From NCBI RefSeq assembly GCF_001642735.1, contig NZ_LWHM01000031.1, positions 186,001-250,000 of the forward strand: DNA of 64,000 nt, in the 5' to 3' direction. Source of the stretch: Pseudohongiella nitratireducens. Lineage in GTDB: Bacteria > Pseudomonadota > Gammaproteobacteria > Pseudomonadales > Pseudohongiellaceae. The notes under the pieces are model-generated. The model worked only from the letters and a program-made list of their open reading frames with translations. It was not told the DNA's origin and made no database searches. The stretch's first letter is position 1. The number at the start of each line of letters is the position of its first letter. This document shows, one piece after another, positions 16,225-23,914 of this stretch. The position numbers and the translations under genes are program-made.

Positions 16225-17541
16225 ATGACTATCCCCCATCCTGCCAAAAAACCCGCTGCGCGCGCACGCACGGTCCGGCGCCAGATACTGCTCCTCAGCC
16301 CTTACGATGCCTATAGCCACCAGCAGTGGCGGTTGACCCTTGTCGCCATGTTTCCAGAGTTTGACTGGACAGTGTTGACTTTGCCACCCCGTTATTTTTC
16401 ATGGCGAGTGCGGGGCAACAGCCTTAGCTGGGCCTTTGAGCAACAGGATATACTCAGCCGTCACTTTGATTTGCTGGTCTGTACATCACTGACTGATTTG
16501 AGTGGCTTACGCGGACTCGTCCCTGCACTCACGGCCGTCCCTGCTCTAGTGTACTTTCATGAGAACCAGTTTGCCTATCCCGCAAACGGCATGAAAACCG
16601 GACCGAACGACAAACCGAGCAGGAAAGGCAAGCGAGGCGAGCCAACATCCGCGCAAGGCATTCCGTCCGAATCCGTTGAGGCTGCCATGCTGAGCATTTA
16701 CAGCGCGTTATGTGCAGACCAGGTGCTGTTTAACAGCCAATGGAACTTCCAAAGTTTCCTCAGTGGTTGCGAACAGTTGTTACGGAAATTACCGGACCAT
16801 GTGCCAGCGGGTATCTGTCAATTAATGGCTCGCAAGTCGGAAGTCCAGCCAGTGCCGCTACCCGACTCATTGTTTGAAGCCGCTTTATCTGCTCGCGCAC
16901 CGGACGCCCAGAGCTCACCCCTGATGCCCCCTACCACCCTTACCCCTCATGTACAGAGTTCCCACCCGACTGATACCAGTCCGCTGGAAATTGTCTGGAA
17001 TCATCGCCATGAATTCGACAAAGGTCCTGCCCTGCTGCTGGCCATCGTGCAACGTTTGGTACAAAGTAATCTGCCTTTTCGTTTGCACCTGCTGGGCCAG
17101 CGCTTCAGGCAGCGCCCTGATGAGTTTGCCGAGCTCGACTCCTTGCTGGAAAGTCACTACCAGTCGCAACAGATAACGCCAGGCATTAACCGCTGGCTGG
17201 AAAACCGGAATGATTATCTGCAGCAGCTCAGCGAAGCGGACATTGTGCTCTCCACCGCATTGCATGACTTCCAGGGACTTTCAGTTCAAGAGGCTTGCAT
17301 CATGGGCTGCCTGCCTGTTGTGCCTGATGCGTTGGCCTACCCGGAATTTATCCCCCCCGACTACCGTTATGATAATAGCGGAGTTATTGAACAACAGGCG
17401 GCATCGGCCACTGAGCGGATTCTTGGCATTGTGGCAGCCCGGCAGGCATCATCATCAGCCCTGCCCGCTGTTGACCTGACTGCTGTTCGGGCAAGTCACT
17501 GCCGAGCTGATTGGCTGGATCACCTGAACAAACTGCTATAA
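16225..17541 (+). CDS. tRNA-queuosine alpha-mannosyltransferase-like glycosyltransferase (DUF3524)
   Basis: 438 residues. The N-terminal DUF3524 region is diagnostic: 'ILLLSPYDAYSHQQWRLTL' at 21-39, 'WTVLTLPPRYFSWRVRGN' and 'LVYFHENQFAYP' at 108-119. The C-terminal half has a GT-B, GT4-like domain: 'EIVWNHRHEFDKGPALLL', then 'DIVLSTALHDFQGLSVQEA' for nucleotide-sugar binding. The animal relative GTDC1/QTMAN mannosylates queuosine in tRNA-Asp. That this bacterial protein does the same is inference, helped by tgt (the queuine/preQ1 transglycosylase) lying about 9 kb away. A poorly conserved insertion (about 122-145, Lys/Gly-rich) interrupts the N-domain. It starts 36 bases from the divergent acyl-CoA ligase. 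Confidence 0.82.
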   Translation: MTIPHPAKKPAARARTVRRQILLLSPYDAYSHQQWRLTLVAMFPEFDWTVLTLPPRYFSWRVRGNSLSWAFEQQDILSRHFDLLVCTSLTDLSGLRGLVPALTAVPALVYFHENQFAYPANGMKTGPNDKPSRKGKRGEPTSAQGIPSESVEAAMLSIYSALCADQVLFNSQWNFQSFLSGCEQLLRKLPDHVPAGICQLMARKSEVQPVPLPDSLFEAALSARAPDAQSSPLMPPTTLTPHVQSSHPTDTSPLEIVWNHRHEFDKGPALLLAIVQRLVQSNLPFRLHLLGQRFRQRPDEFAELDSLLESHYQSQQITPGINRWLENRNDYLQQLSEADIVLSTALHDFQGLSVQEACIMGCLPVVPDALAYPEFIPPDYRYDNSGVIEQQAASATERILGIVAARQASSSALPAVDLTAVRASHCRADWLDHLNKLL

Positions 17542-17579
17542 TCAGCCCCTATCACCCGAATCAAGGACCAGAAAACTTC

Positions 17580-18677
17580 ATGTTCTCATCGCAAACGCCC
17601 CGTCCACTTTCCATTCTGCTTACTTTTACCTGCTCATTCTGCCTGATCATGGCCACCTTCACTGCCCCGCTTGCTGTCCTTGCTCAGGACACAGGGGCAG
17701 AACCTGACAGTGCTGAGCAAGAAGCTGCTTTCCAGGCATGGTTGACAGAGTTTCGGGAAGAAGCCCTCTCTGCGGGTATTAGCGAGAACACGCTGGAACA
17801 GGTAATACCCACCATTCAACAGCAACGCCGGGTCGTAGCTGCGGACCGTAGCCAGGCAGAATTCGATAACAGCTACGATCGCTACCTGCAGCGGGTTAAT
17901 ACCAACCGGATAGAAGCTGGCAGGCACTTAATGCAGACCCAGGGCAGCATGATCCGGGAGGTCGCTGCTGAGTATGGCGTCCAGCCGCGCTTTATTGTCG
18001 CCATACTGGGCCTGGAGAGTAACTACGGCACCTTCCCCATTACGGAACCACTGTTCAGTGTTATCGCAACACTGGCCTTTGATGGCCGGCGCGGCGACAT
18101 GTTCCGACGTGAACTGCTGGCTGCACTGGAAATTGTCGACAAGGGTTTTGCCACACCGGAAATGATGAAAAGCTCCTGGGCCGGAGCGCTTGGTATCGCT
18201 CAATTCATGCCCAGCAGTTATCTGAATCTCGCAGTCGATCATGATGAAGACGGTAAAATTGACCTCTGGAGCATGGGCCCGGATGTTATTGCAACGGTAG
18301 CCAACTACCTCAAGTCCACGGGGTGGCGTGATGATCAGACCTGGGGGCGACCGGTCAGCCTGCCATCAGGAGGAGAGCAATCATTGCCGGCACCGCAAAG
18401 TGCGGGCATGACACCAGAGAGCACTTGCCGTTCCTATCGTACGATGGGGGCCTGGCGCCCACTTGAAGACTGGCAGCAACTGGGCGTCCGCCGTTCCGAT
18501 GGTTCACCATTGCCCGCACGCAATCTTCCCGCTGCATTATTAATAGCGGACGAAGGGGATGATCAAGGGTATCTGGTCTATCGCAACTTCTGCTCCATTA
18601 TGCGATACAACCCTGCGTTTCGTTATGCGCTGACAGTGGGGCTGTTATCCGATGCCATTGCGGGTATCAATAATTAA
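17580..18677 (+). CDS. MltB-family lytic murein transglycosylase
   Basis: 365 residues from the ATG at 17580; an upstream in-frame TTG at 17511 lies within the preceding gene. A signal peptide ends near 'PLAVLAQ' (about 36). The lytic transglycosylase domain has the catalytic glutamate in 'ILGLESNYG' (E146) and the MltB signature 'GALGIAQFMPSSY' followed by 'DLWSMGPDVIATVANYL'. It cleaves peptidoglycan glycan strands with formation of 1,6-anhydro-muramyl ends. The mature N-terminus has no lipobox cysteine, so it is soluble-type. It ends one base before the stop codon of the convergent MltD-like gene. Confidence 0.93.
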   Translation: MFSSQTPRPLSILLTFTCSFCLIMATFTAPLAVLAQDTGAEPDSAEQEAAFQAWLTEFREEALSAGISENTLEQVIPTIQQQRRVVAADRSQAEFDNSYDRYLQRVNTNRIEAGRHLMQTQGSMIREVAAEYGVQPRFIVAILGLESNYGTFPITEPLFSVIATLAFDGRRGDMFRRELLAALEIVDKGFATPEMMKSSWAGALGIAQFMPSSYLNLAVDHDEDGKIDLWSMGPDVIATVANYLKSTGWRDDQTWGRPVSLPSGGEQSLPAPQSAGMTPESTCRSYRTMGAWRPLEDWQQLGVRRSDGSPLPARNLPAALLIADEGDDQGYLVYRNFCSIMRYNPAFRYALTVGLLSDAIAGINN

Positions 18678-20939
18678 TCAAGCACCATCAATACGGTCAA
18701 CAACGGGGAACACGATGGTCTGACCAACCCTGACACGACTGAAATCAAGGTCAGGGTTGTATTGTCGTAATAACCAGAGAGGCACCGAGTAACGCTGGCG
18801 AGCCAGCCGGGAAATGGATTCATTCGCCGACAGTTCATGGCGACTGATGTCGCGAATACGATACTGTTTGAAAAATGTTTGCTGTTGCTGCAAATGATAT
18901 TCACGACGTCGCAGCTCAAACGCATCCTGGTCCAGACTGGCCACATCTACGTTGAGTCGCTGACCAATGATGACCGGGTCAGTAAAGCGCATGCCGTTGA
19001 GCTGTCGCAGTTCCTGAGCGCTGACATTGAGCCATTCAGCGTAGTGTCCCAGTGTCTCAGATGCCTGCACCTCGATACTGCCATCGCCAGCAATAGAATA
19101 ATCACTGGGGTCCGCCGTCAGCGCAACCTCAGCCAACTCATTGCTCTCCTCTACGTTCACCGTATCCGACTCTATTGCCAGCACTTCGTTTTCGGCGGCC
19201 GGTACTGTATCGCTTTGCTGGCGATAACTGGCTGGCATCAATAACGGCTGACGGGCTTCTTCATCCGGAAAGACGCTAGAGAACTGAGGCTCAGGAGTAT
19301 CAGGTCGGTTCAGCGGTAACTGCAAGGCCTGTCCGACAGCAATCCGGCCCCGGCTGTCGAGTCCATTATGAGCAATGATCGCCGCTGAATCTATGCCATA
19401 TCGACGGGCAATGCCAGAAACAGTATCACCGGAACGGACTATGTATTCATTTTCGCCAGACAGTGATGCCGTTGATGAATTACTGACATTGGCAGCAACC
19501 TGTTCATCACCGATAACCGCTTCATCATTACTGGCCAGTGTATGCGTGAGCATATCTGTATCATGCGGGAGCAACAGCGTTTGTCCGACGCGGATGGTGT
19601 GCCGGTCCCGTAACCGGTTAAGTGACACCAGTTGATCTACGGAGGTATCAAAACGGCTGGCGATGAGTGACAGGCTATCCCCACTGCGGACGACGTAATT
19701 TATATCCGGCGTCTGGAATGTGTAACGCTGCGAATCAGGGATTTCGCTCAGTCTAGCCTGCAAGTTGCCACGTACCGAGTTGCGTTGAATTTTAACGGAG
19801 TACCCTTTGGGGATCCGTTTTCCGCCCTCCCAGACCACAGCCAGCAATGCCGGGTTGTCAAATTTGAGCTGATCCATGCTGACGCCAAGCGCATCGGCCA
19901 GCACATTGGCTTCAACGTAGGTATCCAGTTCAAACGAAAGATACTCTGGTGCCACATCCAGATGCAGCACCCCGAACAGAGCCCGGGCACGCCGCTCTAC
20001 ATCCAGCACCGCCAGAAACTGCGGATAGAAGTTACGCGAAGCAAAACCGAATGATGGGCCTTTGTACTGCGAAATAATGGTTGCGATATCATCAGTCCCT
20101 GTTGCCCGCACTGCGCGAGCCAACCCTCCGGCACCATGATTGTAGGCAGTCAGAGCCAAAGGCCAGCTACCCAGCAGGTTATAGTTGTACTCTAACAGGC
20201 TCATTGCCGCATAAGTGGCAGTATAAGGGTCCATGCGTTCATCAACCACATTGTCGATGCGCATAAAGCGCTGACCGGTTGTTCGGATAAATTGCCACAT
20301 ACCAGCGGCCGCAGCATGCGACCAAGCGCCGGGATGAAAAGAGGATTCAACATGAGGCAATGCTGCCAGCTCTATCGGCAGGCCACGCTCAGCAGCGACC
20401 TCTTCAATATGCTCACGGTAAGCGCCAGAGCGGATCAATCCGGCAATAAACCGGTCAGACTGTCCTAGCTGGAAACGAACATTGCCGGCCGCTTCCGCCA
20501 GGGTCGCATTGTCGACCCCGTCCGGCCAGGCATCGAGCACCTGTTGCTGATTCAGCGTCAGGCCATCGCGCTTGCCGCTGGCCAATACCTGAAGATCCTG
20601 GCGAATCTGGTTGCGGTACGCTTCAATTTCCCTTCGGTTATAGTCGACTTTGCGATATATAACAGCCAGGTTGACCGCGTCATGCAAAAAGCCGCTGTTG
20701 GTATCAGCTTCGGTATAAACCCGTGTCCAGAAACGAATGGCAGGTTCCAGGGCTGCAGGCCTGGGTAATTGATCGGTGCCGCTAAAACCGGCGTTTTGGG
20801 CATGAACCGGAGAGGCAGTCAGCCACAGCAGCATAGCCAGTAAAACCAGAAGGTTTAAGTGACCTGCTTTAATCACATGGCTGCGAATACTGCGTCGAGT
20901 TGTATTGCAAAGACAGCCTAAGCCTTGATATTCACTCAT
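18678..20939 (-). CDS. MltD-like lytic transglycosylase with LysM repeats
   Basis: 753 residues. A hydrophobic segment at 29-47 ends in 'ASPVHAQ', a signal peptide with a long charged N-region. The SLT domain carries the catalytic glutamate in 'LPHVESSFHPGAWS' (E198) and 'AAGMWQFIRTTGQRFM', typical of MltD. Two clear LysM modules follow ('YVVRSGDSLSLIASRFD', 'YIVRSGDTVSGIARRYG'). Two more divergent LysM-like units lie near the C-terminus, ending 'VRVGQTIVFPVV'. LysM modules bind GlcNAc-containing glycans, so the enzyme should be held on the sacculus. E. coli MltD (about 450 residues) has two LysM modules, so this protein is longer. Confidence 0.92.
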   Translation of the reverse strand: MSEYQGLGCLCNTTRRSIRSHVIKAGHLNLLVLLAMLLWLTASPVHAQNAGFSGTDQLPRPAALEPAIRFWTRVYTEADTNSGFLHDAVNLAVIYRKVDYNRREIEAYRNQIRQDLQVLASGKRDGLTLNQQQVLDAWPDGVDNATLAEAAGNVRFQLGQSDRFIAGLIRSGAYREHIEEVAAERGLPIELAALPHVESSFHPGAWSHAAAAGMWQFIRTTGQRFMRIDNVVDERMDPYTATYAAMSLLEYNYNLLGSWPLALTAYNHGAGGLARAVRATGTDDIATIISQYKGPSFGFASRNFYPQFLAVLDVERRARALFGVLHLDVAPEYLSFELDTYVEANVLADALGVSMDQLKFDNPALLAVVWEGGKRIPKGYSVKIQRNSVRGNLQARLSEIPDSQRYTFQTPDINYVVRSGDSLSLIASRFDTSVDQLVSLNRLRDRHTIRVGQTLLLPHDTDMLTHTLASNDEAVIGDEQVAANVSNSSTASLSGENEYIVRSGDTVSGIARRYGIDSAAIIAHNGLDSRGRIAVGQALQLPLNRPDTPEPQFSSVFPDEEARQPLLMPASYRQQSDTVPAAENEVLAIESDTVNVEESNELAEVALTADPSDYSIAGDGSIEVQASETLGHYAEWLNVSAQELRQLNGMRFTDPVIIGQRLNVDVASLDQDAFELRRREYHLQQQQTFFKQYRIRDISRHELSANESISRLARQRYSVPLWLLRQYNPDLDFSRVRVGQTIVFPVVDRIDGA

Positions 20940-21054
20940 ATGCGTATGAACGATTCACCATTAATTCGCTGATGTTGCCCTTGAGAGCCTCACCTGTCAA
21001 CCTGCTGCTAACACTGCCCGTCCTGTGAGCATTTTACTATCCGAACATTTACTC

Positions 21055-21060
21055 TATACT
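21055..21060 (+). promoter_or_regulatory. Possible -10 element upstream of panP
   Basis: TATACT lies 95 bases before the panP start in the 215-base divergent spacer between the MltD-like gene and panP. The matching -35 region (TTTTAC) is poor, so this is only a weak candidate. Nothing else is evident in the spacer. Confidence 0.25.
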
Positions 21061-21154
21061 GCGCACCCTGTTGGACAGTGAGGTCCTGCGGCATTGCTGA
21101 CCCCAAAAATGACCTCCAACTGTAATAATTGCATGAGAGTTAGCAGGCCCCAGA

Positions 21155-22801
21155 ATGAGTGATGACAAAAAACTGGCCAGGGCTAGCCTGGATTCCTTAT
21201 ACCGTATTTTTACTGTACCGGAAGCACCTGACTCCACGTTAGGGCGCATTGACCAGTCGTTATCGCAGGACCTGGCGGGGTTTCTCCAGCAGCATATTGT
21301 CGCTTCAGAACGCGACCTGGCAGATATTGAAAGTGACTTTGATTCTGCTGCAATCCCAGAGCACCCGACTTTTGTTTCTGAACAAATACAGTTCGTCATG
21401 GACAAACTGGTTGCCCAGTCTGTGCATATTTCTGCACCCAGCTTTGTTGGACACATGGCCTCGGCCCTGCCCTATTTCATGCTGCCACTGTCTCGTATCA
21501 TGATGGCGCTCAACCAGAATCTGGTAAAAGTCGAAACCTCAAAGGCTTTTACTCCCATGGAGCGCCAGGTTGTAGGCATGATTCACAAACTGGTCTATGA
21601 CAACGACGAAGCTTTCTATGAGCACTGGATGCATGACCGGGCACATGCGCTGGGCAGCTTTTGTTCCGGTGGAACCATCGCTAACCTGACCGCTCTGTGG
21701 GCGGCTCGCAACAATGCCCTGCCTCCCGGTGGTGATTTTCGCGGCCTGGGTCAGGATGGTCTGTTAGCAGGCATGCAACATCATGGCTACCAGGGCCTGG
21801 CAATCCTGGTCTCGGAACGTGGACATTATTCGCTGGGGAAAGCCGCTGACATTTTAGGTATTGGCAGACGATCTCTGATTGCCATACCCACAGATAACAG
21901 AAATAAGGTACGTACTGACCTCCTGGCCAGCAAGTGCGACGAGCTGAAACGCCAGAATATTCGTGTCATGGCCATTGTCGGTATTGCCGGCGCCTCTGAA
22001 ACGGGCAGTGTCGACCCGCTGGACACCATGGCCGACATTGCTGCGGAACGGGGTATACATTTTCATGTCGACTCTGCCTGGGGTGGTCCCACACTCTTCT
22101 CTTCGACCCACCGCCACTTGCTCAAAGGAATTGAAAGGGCGGACTCAGTCACCCTGGATGCTCATAAACAGCTATATGTCCCAATGGGCGCGGGTATCGC
22201 GGTATTCCGTGATCCCAAAACCCTGACCAGTGTGGAACACCACGCGGAGTATATTATCCGTAAGGGTTCCAAAGATCTGGGGAGTCATACAGTAGAAGGC
22301 TCCAGGCCCGGCATGGCGATCCTGGTTCACTCCGGGTTGCATATTATTGGCCGTCAGGGATATGAGCTGCTAATTGATCAGGGCATAGAGAAGGCCCGTG
22401 CCTTCGCGCAAATGATCAGGGAAAGTGATGACTTTGAGCTAGTCAGTGAGCCTGAACTCAATATCCTGACCTACCGGTATGTCCCGGCCGATATCGCACA
22501 AGCGTTGGCACAGGCTCCAGAGAGCCTGCAAAGAGCAGTAAATGAAGAACTGAACAAGGCCACCAAGCGCATCCAGAAAATCCAGCGAGGCCTGGGTAAA
22601 TCCTTTGTGTCCCGCACCCGCCTGAATCCGGCGCTTTATGATGGGGACGACATTATTGTCTTCCGGGCCGTGCTAGCCAACCCGCTAACCAATACAGAAA
22701 TTCTCAGCGACCTGCTGGAAGAGCAGCGCCAGATTGCGGCGACCCGTGATGATGTTAAAACAATACTGGGGCTGGCAAGAGCCTGTTTTCGGTCCTGTTA
22801 A
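21155..22801 (+). CDS. panP: PLP-dependent aspartate 1-decarboxylase (PanP type)
   Basis: 548 residues, group II PLP decarboxylase fold. The aldimine lysine sits in 'TLDAHKQLYVP' (K338). The cofactor-stacking histidine is in 'SERGHYS' (H224) and the aspartate in 'FHVDSAWGG' (D306). The N-terminal extension and length fit PanP, the aspartate decarboxylase that makes beta-alanine for pantothenate in many marine gammaproteobacteria lacking pyruvoyl PanD, rather than classical glutamate decarboxylases (about 465 residues). Substrate assignment rests on this family resemblance. The gene stands alone between divergent mltD-like and convergent secF. Confidence 0.8.
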   Translation: MSDDKKLARASLDSLYRIFTVPEAPDSTLGRIDQSLSQDLAGFLQQHIVASERDLADIESDFDSAAIPEHPTFVSEQIQFVMDKLVAQSVHISAPSFVGHMASALPYFMLPLSRIMMALNQNLVKVETSKAFTPMERQVVGMIHKLVYDNDEAFYEHWMHDRAHALGSFCSGGTIANLTALWAARNNALPPGGDFRGLGQDGLLAGMQHHGYQGLAILVSERGHYSLGKAADILGIGRRSLIAIPTDNRNKVRTDLLASKCDELKRQNIRVMAIVGIAGASETGSVDPLDTMADIAAERGIHFHVDSAWGGPTLFSSTHRHLLKGIERADSVTLDAHKQLYVPMGAGIAVFRDPKTLTSVEHHAEYIIRKGSKDLGSHTVEGSRPGMAILVHSGLHIIGRQGYELLIDQGIEKARAFAQMIRESDDFELVSEPELNILTYRYVPADIAQALAQAPESLQRAVNEELNKATKRIQKIQRGLGKSFVSRTRLNPALYDGDDIIVFRAVLANPLTNTEILSDLLEEQRQIAATRDDVKTILGLARACFRSC

Positions 22802-22857
22802 CCGCTACCAGCAATGCCACCTATACAATCTATACACGTGACCTGTGTCGCGGTCCT

Positions 22858-22890
22858 GGTCTGGCACAAAGCCAGGCTTTGCGCCAGACC
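22858..22890. terminator. Strong hairpin between convergent panP and secF
   Basis: GGTCTGGC pairs with GCCAGACC (22858-22865 with 22883-22890). After one mismatch, CAAAG pairs with CTTTG around a 5-base loop. It sits in the 114-base gap between the panP and secF stops. No T-run follows on either strand, so it is a structured 3' end or an imperfect bidirectional terminator. Confidence 0.5.
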
Positions 22891-22915
22891 GGCTCTCCCT
22901 GACTCTTGCCAGGCA

Positions 22916-23875
22916 TTAAGGCATCGAGTCGACTTCTTCGCCTTCCTTGACGGGTACCGCCAGGTCTTCCTTCTGGATTTTCAGGCGCATCAGGAAATTA
23001 CAACTGATATTCAATGATGTGTAAGTACCGACACCAACACCGACAATCAGTGCAATCGCAAAACCTCGTATCGACTCACCACCAATGATCAGCATTGAGA
23101 ACAAGGCCAGCATGGTGGTTAATGACGTCACAAAGGTTCGGCTGATGACCTGATTCAACGTTGTATTCAGAACGACTTCAGGATCATTGGTACGCATGGT
23201 GCGGAAATTTTCACGGGCTCGGTCAAATACCACAATCGTATCATTCAACGAGTAGCCGATGACCGCCAGCAGGGCTGCCATCACCGTCAGATCAAAGGTC
23301 AGGTGGAACAGGGATATCACGCCCAGCACGACAATCACGTCATGCATCAATGCCAGCACAGCCGCCACACCAAACTTGTACTGGAAGCGCATCGCCACGT
23401 ACATCATGACAATACCCAGTGCCACCAGCAGCGCCAATGCCCCTTTCTCAGCAAGTTCAGCACCAACTTTAGGTCCAACATACTCAGAGCGGCGCATCTC
23501 AATATTCTGATCACTGGCAGAGCGCAGTGCCTCCAGCACTTCCACCCCCAGCGTGGAGGCGGCACTGGCTGCAGCCAGATCATCCTCACCGGCTTCCACC
23601 GGCAGGCGAACCAGCAGGTCGCGATCTGACCCGAAGGTCACCACGACAGCTTCTTCATAACCGGAATTTACCAGTTGCTGGCGAACGTCGGCTGGATCAA
23701 CTGCCTGTTCGTATCCCACTTCAATCAGCGTACCGCTGGTGAAATCCAGGCCGAACTCAAAGCGGTTAATCGCCAAAGACAGCAGCGCGATGATCAGCAT
23801 AGTACCTGAAATCATGCTGGTGATACGCCGACGTTTGGCGCTCATGAAGTCTAAATCTGATTTTAATAATGCCAT
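22916..23875 (-). CDS. secF: Protein translocase subunit SecF
   Basis: 319 residues (E. coli SecF is 323). It has six membrane segments with a periplasmic domain after the first: 'FEFGLDFTSGTLIEVGY' is the signature SecF start of the P1 head. 'AVIGYSLNDTIVVFDRARENF' and 'SRTFVTSLTTMLALFSMLIIGG' are the conserved TM4-TM5 motifs of the proton-driven RND-like channel. With SecD and YajC it pulls exported proteins out of SecYEG using proton motive force. It lies 39 bases after secD in a minus-strand operon. Confidence 0.97.
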   Translation of the reverse strand: MALLKSDLDFMSAKRRRITSMISGTMLIIALLSLAINRFEFGLDFTSGTLIEVGYEQAVDPADVRQQLVNSGYEEAVVVTFGSDRDLLVRLPVEAGEDDLAAASAASTLGVEVLEALRSASDQNIEMRRSEYVGPKVGAELAEKGALALLVALGIVMMYVAMRFQYKFGVAAVLALMHDVIVVLGVISLFHLTFDLTVMAALLAVIGYSLNDTIVVFDRARENFRTMRTNDPEVVLNTTLNQVISRTFVTSLTTMLALFSMLIIGGESIRGFAIALIVGVGVGTYTSLNISCNFLMRLKIQKEDLAVPVKEGEEVDSMP

Positions 23876-23914
23876 AACGTTACTCTAACCTTACTCGGTG
23901 ACGACTAGCCGTTT

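Noticed and set aside
14620-16320. Longer N-terminal version of the acyl-CoA ligase starting at 16320
   Set aside because: It would overlap the divergent glycosyltransferase gene by almost 100 bases and lacks a ribosome site; the ATG at 16188 fits the family start.
21155-22801. Classical glutamate decarboxylase for the PLP enzyme
   Set aside because: Length (548) and the long N-terminal part fit PanP-type aspartate decarboxylases better; no antiporter gene is nearby.
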